This document shows positions 29,261 through 38,168 of a stretch of 64,000 bases of DNA, piece by piece. Source of the stretch: Bacteroidota bacterium (GTDB taxonomy: Bacteria > Bacteroidota > Ignavibacteria > Ignavibacteriales > Melioribacteraceae); assembly GCA_018818065.1 (NCBI GenBank), contig JAHISV010000005.1, positions 788,527 to 852,526 of the forward strand. The letters run 5' to 3'. Each line of letters begins with the position of its first letter. Position 1 is the stretch's first letter. The translations under genes were made by a program, and so were the position numbers. The notes beneath the pieces were generated by a model that had not been told where the DNA came from, made no database searches, and worked only from the letters and a program-made list of their open reading frames with translations.

Positions 29261-31228
29261 ATGGAAATGATGACTTTACTAAAATATTTTGCCCTAATAT
29301 TTTGCTTTTGGGGATCAACAATTTCTCAAAACCTACCAGACTCAGTAAAAAGTACAATCAGTAATTATTCCCCAGAAGAAAAAATCCATTATCTCAATGA
29401 GCTTTGTTGGACTTATCGGGATCAGGATCCATATTATGTGATCGATTTAGGAATGTATGCTATAGAATTAGCAGAGATGTCGAACTACAAAAAACTGATA
29501 AGCGAGTCAAAAAACTATGTGGGTGTTGGATATAGAAATTTAGGGAGATTAAATACAGCTGTTAATTATTTCAGTCAGGCATTTGAAATTGCAAGTGAGT
29601 TAAACGATTCTATTCAAATAGGGTTTACTTATAATAATTTATGCAGAGTATATTTGTTAAAGGGCGAGTATTCTAGCGCTATCGAATATGCCTTTAATGC
29701 CTTAAAAGTATTTGAGGCTGTCGGAGATGAACGTGGTATAGGTTATGCCAATCTTAACCTCGGAAGAATTTACAGTACTCAATTGAGTTTTGAAAAGTCA
29801 TTACTCTATTTGAAAAAAAGCGCTGAGATAAGACATGAGTTGGGTGATAAAGATGCCGAAGCTTCCACCAAAGCAAATATGGCTCAGGTGTATCTTGCCA
29901 TGGAAGAATATCGCAAAGCTCTTGAAATATATGATGAAATTCTGGAAACTCATCAGGCGATGAATAATAAAAGAGGGATAGCCGAAGTATATACAGGAAA
30001 AGCCGAAATTTATAAGCAGTTGAAAAATTATAACCGGGCGATGGAATTCTTATCGTTGGCCCTATCCTTAAATAAAGAAATGAGCGCACGATATGGTGTG
30101 GTAAAAAACGAACTTTCGCTTGGCCAAATTTATATGTCTATTAATGACCTCGGCAAAGCTGAATCTCTTTTTATTAATGTAGTTAATCAATCAATTGAGG
30201 CAGGCTTCACGCAACAAGAACTTGAAACATATCAGTATCTTGGCAGATTATATGCTACTCAAAGAAACCTTGACAAAGCTGTTCTTTACCTGGAAAAATA
30301 TAACAATTTAAATGAGAGTGTATTTGGTCAGCAAATAACCAACACAATAGCCGATTTAGAAACAGCTCATGTAATGGAGAAGAAGGAAAGTGAAAACAGG
30401 ATACTTACCCAGCTTCTTAATGAAAAAGCAAATAGGCTATGGTTGTTGCAGATAATTGGTATTCTTGTAATTTTACTTGGTGTTGTTTTTTATGGAAGGT
30501 ACAGAGCCAAGTCAAAAGCAAATTCTTTGCTTAAAGAATTGAATTTCACAAAAGACAAATTTTTTAGAATTTTAGCTCACGAACTTAGAAATCCGTTTAA
30601 TGCCCTGTTAGGATATACCGATTATATTCAAGACGAGTATGATTATATAGACGACGAAGAGAAAAAAAACATTATTGATGAACTTGGTACGTCATTACAT
30701 AACTTATACTTTTTGTTGGACAACCTTCTGAATTGGACTGCTTCTCAAGTGGAGGAAGTACGTCTTAATCCTGAGGTTGTAAACTTATATGAAATTGTTG
30801 ACGAAATAGAATCTCTTTTTCAGGGAGCAGCTAAAGCAAAGAGGATGACAGTCGTCAACAGTATTAATAAAGATCTGGAGTGTTTTGCTGACAAAAACAT
30901 GCTAAGAACTGTTGTTAGGAACCTAATAAGCAATTCATTTAAATTTACTCCGATGGGTGGAATTATAGAAGTTAAGGCAGAAGAAAAGGAAAACGAGATC
31001 AGTGTTTTTGTTATTGATGATGGCATGGGAATTAGTGCTGAAAGTATTGTCAAATTATTTGACTTTGATACTCATTTTTCAACCGAAGGAACAAATAAAG
31101 AGCAGGGAAGCGGTCTTGGATTAATTTTGGTTAAAGATTTTGTTGAACAAAATGGGGGAACTGTTAATGTAACTTCCACCCAGGGAAAAGGGTGTAAAGT
31201 TAATTTCACTATTCCAAAACAACCATAA
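29261..31228 (+). CDS. TPR-containing sensor histidine kinase
   Basis: This 655-residue membrane kinase has an N-terminal signal segment, about seven TPR repeats (roughly residues 50-360) that are probably periplasmic, one transmembrane helix at about 393-414 and a cytoplasmic kinase. The phospho-accepting His440 is in LAHELRNPF, the N box is NLISNSFKF and the G boxes are DDGMGIS and GSGLGLILVKDF. No response regulator is adjacent, so its partner is unknown. The ATG at 29261 has a poor ribosome-binding site; ATGs at 29267 and 29270 are alternatives. Its kinase domain is similar to the split kinase at 52.6 kb. Confidence 0.93.
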   Translation: MEMMTLLKYFALIFCFWGSTISQNLPDSVKSTISNYSPEEKIHYLNELCWTYRDQDPYYVIDLGMYAIELAEMSNYKKLISESKNYVGVGYRNLGRLNTAVNYFSQAFEIASELNDSIQIGFTYNNLCRVYLLKGEYSSAIEYAFNALKVFEAVGDERGIGYANLNLGRIYSTQLSFEKSLLYLKKSAEIRHELGDKDAEASTKANMAQVYLAMEEYRKALEIYDEILETHQAMNNKRGIAEVYTGKAEIYKQLKNYNRAMEFLSLALSLNKEMSARYGVVKNELSLGQIYMSINDLGKAESLFINVVNQSIEAGFTQQELETYQYLGRLYATQRNLDKAVLYLEKYNNLNESVFGQQITNTIADLETAHVMEKKESENRILTQLLNEKANRLWLLQIIGILVILLGVVFYGRYRAKSKANSLLKELNFTKDKFFRILAHELRNPFNALLGYTDYIQDEYDYIDDEEKKNIIDELGTSLHNLYFLLDNLLNWTASQVEEVRLNPEVVNLYEIVDEIESLFQGAAKAKRMTVVNSINKDLECFADKNMLRTVVRNLISNSFKFTPMGGIIEVKAEEKENEISVFVIDDGMGISAESIVKLFDFDTHFSTEGTNKEQGSGLGLILVKDFVEQNGGTVNVTSTQGKGCKVNFTIPKQP

Positions 31229-31254
31229 AGGTTAGTGCAGTATTTCGTTCCGCT

Positions 31255-32223
31255 CTAACTATCCTTTGGGGCAAAGCAAAAAAGGAATCGTTCAGATCCC
31301 ATTCCACTTATTAGTAATCTTTCTTTCTTATTCGAAAGCAGTTTCTCATTCCAATCTGTAAAACCACCATCAACTATCAATAAATTTTTCTCACTAGCAT
31401 CTGCAGTAGATATTTGAAATCGGATTGTCTTGTAGTACTCGAAAGTTACTTCTTTATTATTGCAGAGTTCCAATAAAACTTCCGGGAAGAATTCACGGAT
31501 CTTTGATGCAATACTTTTTTCAATTGTCTCTTTGGCGGCGCCATCAATGAAAGTTAATTTGCAACTGACCTTGCCGAACGGATAACCTTTTATTTTAAGT
31601 TTAGCAAAAAGATTTAGGTAATATGATATATGACTCCATAATGATTCCATTTCAAAAACGAGACTTCCGGAATCTCTACCGGCAGAGGTAAGAGCAAAGA
31701 GACGAAAATGAGCAAAGGAAACTGGCCCCTCAAATTTTTGAGCCCTTACAACACGATGACTAGTAGCCAAGTTTACGGAGGATGCGTCTTTTGGATTTGC
31801 TGCAAGAAATTCTTCTCTCCTTAGGGCGCACTCCATCGCCAGAACATTTGTAGCGTCGGAAACTACTTCGGTATTACGAACAGTTGACACTGAATTGTTT
31901 TGATTTACTCTGGCAAAGACTGATGTTGAGCCCAGAGGGGTGATTGGGGATATCTCAATAGATTCAAAATTATCTGGCAAAAGAGAAATTAACAGTCTGT
32001 CAAAATCCAATATTACTTTTTGGGGGAGGGGTGCCTTTTTTACAAATCTGTTACTCTTAAAATTATTCAATACTTCGCGGGGCGTCAGATTTTGCACTCT
32101 TCTTTGAAACACATTCATTAATAAGGACTGGAGATCAGTGCCGGAAAGATTGTTTGTCAACTTATCAAACGTTTCTGATAATCCACTTTTGTTCAATATG
32201 CGAGTTAAAATTTTGTTTTTCAT
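31255..32223 (-). CDS. Protein of unknown function, class II aminoacyl-tRNA-synthetase-like features
   Basis: This 322-residue cytoplasmic protein is not recognised. Several stretches recall the class II synthetase core: SPITPLGST in the first half, TSHRVVRAQ, then FEMESLWSHI and a C-terminal GMGSERFLF resembling motif 3 (G.G.ER). The similarity is weak, and the usual Arg-containing motif 2 is not clear. The gene overlaps the RimJ-type GNAT upstream by 4 bases (ATGA), so the two are translationally coupled. Its end converges with the TPR kinase gene 26 bases away. Confidence 0.7.
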   Translation of the reverse strand: MKNKILTRILNKSGLSETFDKLTNNLSGTDLQSLLMNVFQRRVQNLTPREVLNNFKSNRFVKKAPLPQKVILDFDRLLISLLPDNFESIEISPITPLGSTSVFARVNQNNSVSTVRNTEVVSDATNVLAMECALRREEFLAANPKDASSVNLATSHRVVRAQKFEGPVSFAHFRLFALTSAGRDSGSLVFEMESLWSHISYYLNLFAKLKIKGYPFGKVSCKLTFIDGAAKETIEKSIASKIREFFPEVLLELCNNKEVTFEYYKTIRFQISTADASEKNLLIVDGGFTDWNEKLLSNKKERLLISGMGSERFLFCFAPKDS

Positions 32224-32750
32224 TTAGATGTCTGTTGATTTAAAACCGCGTATTGCAATAGGTCGATGTAAAGCCCCTGTTTTATTGCGCCCCTAACCAT
32301 CTTTCCTTCGTAATTCAATCCACATTTTTCAAGCACTCTAATTGATCCAATATTGCTTGAATATACGTAGGCGAATATTCTGTCCAGCGATAACTCAATA
32401 AATCCATAATTAATTAAAGCTTTGGCTGCAAGAGTAGCAATACCCTTTCCCCAAAAATCTTCACCTATCCAAAACCCAATTTCAGCAGAATGGCTAAAAA
32501 TATCCTCTTGCAAAGTAAGACCAATACACCCGATGCATTCATTATTATTTGTTATAGCAAAGTGTGTCTCCGGGCTGGAACTTGTTGCAAGTTCTATCCA
32601 CTCTTTGGCGTCTTGTTGTGTGTAAGGATTGGGAAAAGCGTCCCGCAGATTTATTGCTACTTTTTCATTGTTCGCACGTTTTGCAAGTGGAATGTAATCG
32701 TCCGTTCTAAAAGATCTTACATTAAGTATGTCGTCTATCTGAATCCTCAT
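32220..32750 (-). CDS. RimJ/RimL-type GNAT acetyltransferase
   Basis: This 176-residue protein is a single GNAT domain. It shows FRTDDYIPLAKRANN near the N-terminus, the acetyl-CoA binding loop EDFWGKGIATLAAK at about residues 103-116, and NIGSIRVLEKCGLNYEGKM. Enzymes of this type N-acetylate protein N-termini, antibiotics or metabolites; the substrate here is unknown. It overlaps the following gene by 4 bases, so the pair is translationally coupled. Confidence 0.92.
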   Translation of the reverse strand: MRIQIDDILNVRSFRTDDYIPLAKRANNEKVAINLRDAFPNPYTQQDAKEWIELATSSSPETHFAITNNNECIGCIGLTLQEDIFSHSAEIGFWIGEDFWGKGIATLAAKALINYGFIELSLDRIFAYVYSSNIGSIRVLEKCGLNYEGKMVRGAIKQGLYIDLLQYAVLNQQTSK

Positions 32751-32852
32751 CTGAACCCGGATTAACTTTAGATATGAAAATTAATTTACAGGATAGAAAA
32801 GAATTAGCAAACTTTCAAGAAGATAAGAGTTAAACAGTTTTTTAGTGGTTTA

Positions 32853-33302
32853 TTAACATTCAACTAGTTTTTTAAGTCTTGATAAATATTTATTACCGAT
32901 AGGACGTCCTAGGATGCCAAGTAAATACAATAATAAACGCAGACTAAGGTTTAGTCCGGATTTGCTAAAGTCAATGTATCGTGATAATAGCGTACCGTTA
33001 TTTGTCTCTTTCAATTCAAATTTTTCCAAAATATAACCGGGAAATTTTCCCGTTGTGTTTTTATACCTGATTAGAATGCTTTTAGGTTTTTTGTACTCAA
33101 TGATTTCCGCATTGAATAAATCGGGACTGCCCATCATCTCATACTCTGTTTTGAATTTATATCCAATTCCCGGAAAGGTTTCCGGCAGAGGAATTATATT
33201 TTTGACTCGGGGATTCCACTTCTTCATATAATAAGGATCTTGTACATGATCCCAAACGATTTCAATAGCTCTATCTATAATAATGCTTTCTTTTAGCTTC
33301 AT
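32853..33302 (-). CDS. SRPBCC-family (START-like) protein
   Basis: The 149 residues fit a polyketide-cyclase/START-like ligand-binding fold. The N-terminal ESIIIDRAIEIVWDHVQDP with WNPRV is typical of such domains, as is the terminal long helix. No catalytic site can be named. It lies between a GNAT gene and a HAD gene on the same strand, 62 bases from the latter. Confidence 0.85.
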   Translation of the reverse strand: MKLKESIIIDRAIEIVWDHVQDPYYMKKWNPRVKNIIPLPETFPGIGYKFKTEYEMMGSPDLFNAEIIEYKKPKSILIRYKNTTGKFPGYILEKFELKETNNGTLLSRYIDFSKSGLNLSLRLLLYLLGILGRPIGNKYLSRLKKLVEC

Positions 33303-33364
33303 ATGGTTAAAATTCCGTGATTCAATTCTTAATTAACTAGCAAAAATTCCAAAGGAAATTGTCC

Positions 33365-34003
33365 CTATAACAGATAGTCGAGTAATTCAATGATAGAGTT
33401 TAGCCGGACAATTGCTCCGTCGAATTCGCACGACTCAGTAAGCTCAGTTGGAATGGCAATACAATCGATATTAGCGGCTTTAGCAGCTTCTAACCCTCTT
33501 TCAGAGTCTTCAACAATTATACATTCATTCTTTGTTAATCCCGATTTTTGATGAGCTAATAAGTACGGCTCCGGATCCGGTTTGGAATTTTTGTAATCTT
33601 CTCTCGTAAGAATGAAATTAAAATATGAAAGAATATTTGTGGATTGGTGGATGGTATTGAAGTGATCTGCCCTGCTGCTGGTTACTATAGCAAGCTTAAA
33701 ATCTTTGGCCAGCGTTTTGATCGTTTTTTCGACTCCGGGAATAATCAAATTTTCTTTCTTTAAAAGCTCATTATATAGTTCATTTCTTCTTTCACGCAGA
33801 TTAGCAATAGCAGAATCCGAATAACCTTTGGCTTTTACCAAATGCCAGGCTCCCTTTGATTGCTTCAGGAAGTACTTGATGAAGTCATCCCTGGTTATGT
33901 GAATACCAACTTCGGAAAGTATTTCTTTAGTGGCCTGGAAATAATACTTTTCCGTGTCAACGAGAACGCCATCATTGTCGAAGAAAATTGCTTTTTTATT
34001 CAT
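33365..34003 (-). CDS. HAD-superfamily phosphatase (beta-phosphoglucomutase-like)
   Basis: This soluble 212-residue enzyme starts with the nucleophile motif FFDNDGVLVDTE (Asp9 and Asp11), followed by a helical cap domain at about residues 15-85, the VTSSRADH motif 2 and the KPDPEPY and VEDSERGLEAAK motifs 3 and 4. Substrate is likely a sugar or nucleotide phosphate. GGGAAAAG precedes the ATG at 34003. It is 25 bases downstream of the esterase gene. Confidence 0.93.
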   Translation of the reverse strand: MNKKAIFFDNDGVLVDTEKYYFQATKEILSEVGIHITRDDFIKYFLKQSKGAWHLVKAKGYSDSAIANLRERRNELYNELLKKENLIIPGVEKTIKTLAKDFKLAIVTSSRADHFNTIHQSTNILSYFNFILTREDYKNSKPDPEPYLLAHQKSGLTKNECIIVEDSERGLEAAKAANIDCIAIPTELTESCEFDGAIVRLNSIIELLDYLL

Positions 34004-34028
34004 TCTTTTCCCATCATGATAAACTGAA

Positions 34029-34784
34029 CTAATCGTTGTGTAAATAGTTGAGGATAGTAATTAGTTCATTAATTATAGGCTTAGGCAGTGTATGCCCTGT
34101 TTCGGCATAAATAACATATTTAGTTTTATAACCACGCGAAGTAAATTCTTTAACCGCTCGAATAGCCCCCTCGGCAAACCGCTCTTCATATTCGCCATGA
34201 CTTATGTAGGCTTTTGCATTCACTCTTAGAAGAGGGTATTGACCAATCCAGCTTTCATCGTAGGGTGCGCATATTGAGGCAAATCCTTTAAAAGCCGAGC
34301 TGTGATTTGTTGCTATCTGATAGGCATATCCGCCGCCCATCGAGAATCCAACAAGGTAAATCTCATCTGTATTAACATTCAATTTCTTCATAGCGAAATC
34401 TATGGTAGATAAAACCAGCATTTCAGTGTTGTCGCCCCAAGTGTAACCGATACCTTCGGGAGTTTGTTTCTCAGCCTGCGGAGTGAGAAGAAGCATACCC
34501 AATGAATCGGTCGCTGGTTTCCAGATTTCGTGAAAGGCCTCTGAACTGCTCCCATATCCATGCAAAGCCACTACCAGCGGATATTTTTTTGAAGCAGAGT
34601 AATCAGGCGGAACTGAATAGGCAAATTCAGAAGTAAGCGTATTCCCGGAAGGAGTGACAGGGTTGATTATTCCCTTATGTATAACTCCCGATGTAATTTC
34701 TTCAAACGGAGATTTGCACGATGCAAACAGAACATATATAGCGATAAACAGATAAATGGAACTGAAGGATTGACTTGGCTTCAT
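34029..34784 (-). CDS. Alpha/beta-hydrolase esterase, lipoprotein
   Basis: The 251 residues have a lipoprotein-type signal (LFASC, Cys23) and an alpha/beta-hydrolase fold. The oxyanion region is ALHGYGSS, the nucleophile elbow GFSMGGG (Ser148) and the catalytic histidine lies in ETGHTLP (His231). The expected acid follows SHGEYEER, where Glu replaces the usual Asp. The layout fits the phospholipase/carboxylesterase or feruloyl-esterase-like group; substrate unknown. It is co-directional with the HAD gene. Confidence 0.87.
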   Translation of the reverse strand: MKPSQSFSSIYLFIAIYVLFASCKSPFEEITSGVIHKGIINPVTPSGNTLTSEFAYSVPPDYSASKKYPLVVALHGYGSSSEAFHEIWKPATDSLGMLLLTPQAEKQTPEGIGYTWGDNTEMLVLSTIDFAMKKLNVNTDEIYLVGFSMGGGYAYQIATNHSSAFKGFASICAPYDESWIGQYPLLRVNAKAYISHGEYEERFAEGAIRAVKEFTSRGYKTKYVIYAETGHTLPKPIINELITILNYLHND

Positions 34785-34853
34785 GAAAAACCTTAGTTAA
34801 CTAAAGTGTAAGTACAATATAAAAATAAATTTTTAGTGGATTCCTGATTCCGG

Positions 34854-34894
34854 ATAAAAAAAAGCTCCTCAGCCTTGGGCTGAAGAGCTTTTTC
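34854..34894 (-). terminator. Terminator of korAB (minus strand)
   Basis: Two 14-base arms (34861-34874 and 34878-34891) pair around a 3-base loop. The one imperfect pair is G-U on the minus strand, and the stem is followed there by a run of eight T. It lies 19 bases past the korB stop. Confidence 0.85.
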
Positions 34895-34912
34895 ATCTAA
34901 ACTGGAACTGTA

Positions 34913-35767
34913 TTATGCATAACTTTGAAGTACTTCCTCTAAAGGTGTTACTTCGCCTTCAGGACGTTTCCTATTAGCTATTCGAATTTGTGTTAAAAGA
35001 TTATCCTCAAGAGATGGTTTTTCAACCTGGTAATAAACACCAGTATAAATAGGTTCGGTTGAATATGCTTTTTCCATTGCCGCTAATTTATTTGTTTTAT
35101 CATAATCATCCGGCAATGCTTCAAACATTGACTTCATTCCCTTTGGCTCAAGCATTGGGAAGGTTCTGCACGAAGCCATAATATATACCATCGACATACC
35201 TTTATGTTGAACGGCTTTCACAATAATGTCCTGCATTTCTTTAGGGTTAGTACTGTTCCCTAAAGCTATGTAAGAAATATCATATGCAAGGAATATTGGC
35301 ATTGGAGAAAGAGGAGATTCGTAAACACCATAAGGAGAAGTCTTGGTTCTCTTGTCTAAAGGTGATGTTGGTGAAGACTGCCCCTTGGTTAAACCATATA
35401 TTCTATTGTCAATTAGTATGTATGTCATATCCACATTCTTACGCGCTGCATGCGAAATGTGACCACCGCCAATACCAAGTCCGTCGCCATCGCCGCCAAC
35501 GGCGAAAACGGTCATATCCGGATTAGCTGCTTTAACGCCAATTGCCGTTGGAACCGCACGTCCATGTGTGCCATGTAAAGAATATGTATTCATAAAGTGT
35601 GAAAATCTACCTGAACAGCCAATACCAGAAACGGTAGCGATTTTTTCAGGTGGTATATCGAGTTCCAGCAATGCTTTTTGCAAAGCACTCAGGATTCCAT
35701 AGTCGCCACAGCCTGGACACCAGACCGGAGTGATAACACTCTTATAGTCTTGTAATGTTCTCTTCAT
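34913..35767 (-). CDS. korB: 2-oxoacid:ferredoxin oxidoreductase, beta subunit (KorB-type)
   Basis: This thiamine-diphosphate-binding subunit carries PVWCPGCGDYG near the N-terminus, GIGCSGRF, and the TPP motif AVGGDGDGLGIGGGH...NRIYGLTKGQ. With KorA it oxidatively decarboxylates a 2-oxoacid, most likely 2-oxoglutarate, to the acyl-CoA while reducing ferredoxin. Its 284 residues match the family. The ATG at 35767 overlaps the end of korA by 26 bases, giving strong translational coupling. The exact 2-oxoacid cannot be fixed from sequence. Confidence 0.95.
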   Translation of the reverse strand: MKRTLQDYKSVITPVWCPGCGDYGILSALQKALLELDIPPEKIATVSGIGCSGRFSHFMNTYSLHGTHGRAVPTAIGVKAANPDMTVFAVGGDGDGLGIGGGHISHAARKNVDMTYILIDNRIYGLTKGQSSPTSPLDKRTKTSPYGVYESPLSPMPIFLAYDISYIALGNSTNPKEMQDIIVKAVQHKGMSMVYIMASCRTFPMLEPKGMKSMFEALPDDYDKTNKLAAMEKAYSTEPIYTGVYYQVEKPSLEDNLLTQIRIANRKRPEGEVTPLEEVLQSYA

Positions 35768-37577
35768 CAGCTATCCTCGCTACTTTTAAAATTCCGTTAT
35801 AAATTTCATCAGCTGTAAATGGTATACCTTCGTATTTATGAATTTCAATAGGTCGGATACCAAATTTACCCTTAATAAAATGGGCAAACTGACCGGTATA
35901 GTTTTCTTCAATAACAACATAATGTTTCAATCCGGTAAGGAACTCTCTGATCTGTTTTTCAGGAAGCGGAGAGATTACTTTTGGATGAAGGTGACGGAAG
36001 AATATTCCGTTTTCTTCTGCCATTAACCTGGCTTCACGAATGGCGCCCTGAGTAGAACCCCAGCCAATAACACCAAATGTAGCGTTAGCAGATCCTTCCC
36101 ACTCTACGGGATTTGTTTCAAGAGCTTTTGAAAGATCGGTTAATTTCCTAAAACGTTTTCTCATCATCTTAACATGCATTTCAGGAGTATAATCTGCTTT
36201 ACCATTTTCATCATGCTCTAATCCCGAGCTCAAGTATTGTGCACCCGGAGTACCAGGTAACGATATAGGAGATACTCCATCAGGAGTGTCGAGAAAGCGT
36301 TTGTATTCCAACATTTGTTCAGCAGTTGGAGGAATTCTGTTAGCAAGAACCACTTTTTCTGCACTTGGTATTGGAATATCTATAATTGGAGTTGTAGAAT
36401 CAGCTACAATCATATTTGACAGATCAGGAATTTTCACAGTTGCCTTTCTGTAACCAATTGATTGATCGGTTAATAGAATAACTGGCATTTGGTATCTTTC
36501 AGAAAGATTGAAAGCTCTGATAGTTTGATAAAAACAATCTTCTACAGATGAAGGAGCAATAATAATTCTTGGCGCTTCACCGGCAGTTCCGTAAATAGCA
36601 AATTTAAGATCTGATTGTTCGGTTTTTGTTGGAAGACCCGTACTTGGTCCGCCACGCTGAACGTCAACAATAACCATAGGTAATTCGAGCATGGAAGCAA
36701 GGTTTAACTGCTCACCCATTAACTGAAGACCTGGTCCCGAAGTTGGCGAAATTGCTTTTTCACCCGCGAAACTTGCACCGATACAGGCTGATATTGAGGC
36801 AATTTCATCTTCTAACTGAATTGCTCTGCCGCCAACTTTTGGTAAAAGTTTAGTAAGGGTTTCAAAAATAGGAGTAGCAGGTGTAATAGGGTAACCAGCA
36901 ACAAATTTACAACCGGCTGCAAGTGCGCCTAGGGCAACTGCTTCGTTACCGGATATCATCATATACTGAGGTTTACCGCCGCCTTTTGTAGTTAAGGTGA
37001 ATTTTCTTTCCCAACTATTCTGTTCACCGGCTTCGTAACCGGCATTTAATGCTTTCAGGTTATTAGCGATAACAGCCTCACCTTTTTCGCTGTACCTGTC
37101 ATTAATAAGTTTTTCTAATACTTCTTTGTCGATATTAAACAAGTTGCCAAGCGCACCAAGGGCAACAACGTTCTTGCCAAGGTTTCCACCTGTAATGTCA
37201 TTTGTTATTTTTGAAAGCGGAATCGGATAAAACGAGGCATCAAGTTCCTTATCTACAGTTACAGTGTCAGGATCGTAGATAATCATTCCACCAACTTTTA
37301 GGTCCTTAATAGTGCTATCGTAAGCTTGTTGATTAAAGACAACAAGGTAATCAACCGTGCTACCCATGGAATGGATAGTACAATCGCGAACACGTATCTG
37401 GATCATTGAAAACCCACCTTTAATTTCGGCAGGGTATGTAATGTACGTGAATACATGGTACTCCGTTCTTGCAGCAACTTGCGCGAATAGTTCGCCGGCA
37501 CTTATAGCACCTTCTCCACCTTCGCCGCCAAATCTTACCGCAAAATCGAGTTGCGATTCTGAATTACAGCCACTCAT
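35742..37577 (-). CDS. korA: 2-oxoacid:ferredoxin oxidoreductase, fused gamma-alpha subunit (KorA-type)
   Basis: Residues of about 12-180 form the gamma domain (FGGEGGEGAISAGELFA) and the rest is the alpha subunit with the pyrimidine-binding region (GYPITPATPI, EDEIASISACIGASFAG, PTSGPGLQLM). The ATG at 37577 is preferred to a GTG at 37586 on family grounds and gives 611 residues. The overlap with korB and the shared terminator indicate one operon. The electron acceptor is probably a soluble ferredoxin because no ferredoxin domain is present. Confidence 0.94.
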   Translation of the reverse strand: MSGCNSESQLDFAVRFGGEGGEGAISAGELFAQVAARTEYHVFTYITYPAEIKGGFSMIQIRVRDCTIHSMGSTVDYLVVFNQQAYDSTIKDLKVGGMIIYDPDTVTVDKELDASFYPIPLSKITNDITGGNLGKNVVALGALGNLFNIDKEVLEKLINDRYSEKGEAVIANNLKALNAGYEAGEQNSWERKFTLTTKGGGKPQYMMISGNEAVALGALAAGCKFVAGYPITPATPIFETLTKLLPKVGGRAIQLEDEIASISACIGASFAGEKAISPTSGPGLQLMGEQLNLASMLELPMVIVDVQRGGPSTGLPTKTEQSDLKFAIYGTAGEAPRIIIAPSSVEDCFYQTIRAFNLSERYQMPVILLTDQSIGYRKATVKIPDLSNMIVADSTTPIIDIPIPSAEKVVLANRIPPTAEQMLEYKRFLDTPDGVSPISLPGTPGAQYLSSGLEHDENGKADYTPEMHVKMMRKRFRKLTDLSKALETNPVEWEGSANATFGVIGWGSTQGAIREARLMAEENGIFFRHLHPKVISPLPEKQIREFLTGLKHYVVIEENYTGQFAHFIKGKFGIRPIEIHKYEGIPFTADEIYNGILKVARIADEENITRL

Positions 37578-37764
37578 TATTTTCACATCCTATACTTGAA
37601 TTGGATTAGTTATTTACCATTTTTTACTTTTATCTCTCAAGTCGTAAAAAATTTATAACAACCAAAATAGGACTTATAACTTTCTTAACAAAACGATTTA
37701 AGACACTGGAGTCATTTTTTTGAGATTTATATAAATTATCGAATTTTATTTTCCCAAAGTTGTA

Positions 37765-37869
37765 TAAACCGTTAAAACGGTTCCAATGGTTTTGTTTTGC
37801 TATAAGCCCACGACTTAAGTCGTGGGCTAAAATGAATAGAAAAGATTGCGAAAACGTTTTAACGGTTTA
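37765..37869. repeat. Composite palindromic repeat element (REP/MITE-like)
   Basis: A 15-bp outer inverted repeat (TAAACCGTTAAAACG at 37765-37779, its complement at 37855-37869) encloses a perfect 24-base palindrome at 37805-37828 whose half is AGCCCACGACTT. The left and right ends also each contain a shorter imperfect palindrome. The element contains no gene. Its structure fits a repetitive extragenic palindrome or a small non-autonomous mobile element, but no second copy is seen in this window. Confidence 0.7.
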
Positions 37870-38081
37870 ACCTTTTTTCGTTAATTTAGATGTGAAAATC
37901 TTTTTAGATGTTGATCGACAAAAGAGATTTATACTGATTTTGTGATATTGTAAACTTATATTAGTAATATCTAAAAAAAACTAAAAGAATCTGCAATAGT
38001 GCGGTAACACCATTGCAGTATGTGCAAATATGTAAGCGCTAGCTGACACCAAAAAACCATCCAAAATAAAAAACGATTTAC

Positions 38082-38111
38082 TTGTCTGGTATACATCTAA
38101 TTCCATATTTT
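38082..38111 (+). promoter_or_regulatory. Candidate promoter for the aminotransferase
   Basis: TTGTCT at 38082 and TATTTT at 38106 are separated by 18 bases; the ATG follows 57 bases later. Confidence 0.35.
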
Positions 38112-38168
38112 AAAGGGTAAAAGAGAACTAAGAGGTGAATCCTCATAATAAAGTTTAAGGAGAATAAT

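Larger units (their letters stand above)
37578..38168. other. 591-base intergenic region between korA and the aminotransferase
   Basis: AT-rich non-coding stretch. It contains the composite palindromic element at 37765-37869 (listed separately), a hairpin of 7-bp arms (CTGCAAT with ATTGCAG, 37991-38018), and the promoter candidate for the aminotransferase. No convincing gene is seen. Confidence 0.7.

Noticed and set aside
31229..31260. Possible bidirectional terminator between the TPR kinase and the next gene
   Set aside because: The inverted repeat is imperfect and interrupted and no clear T-run is present on either strand.
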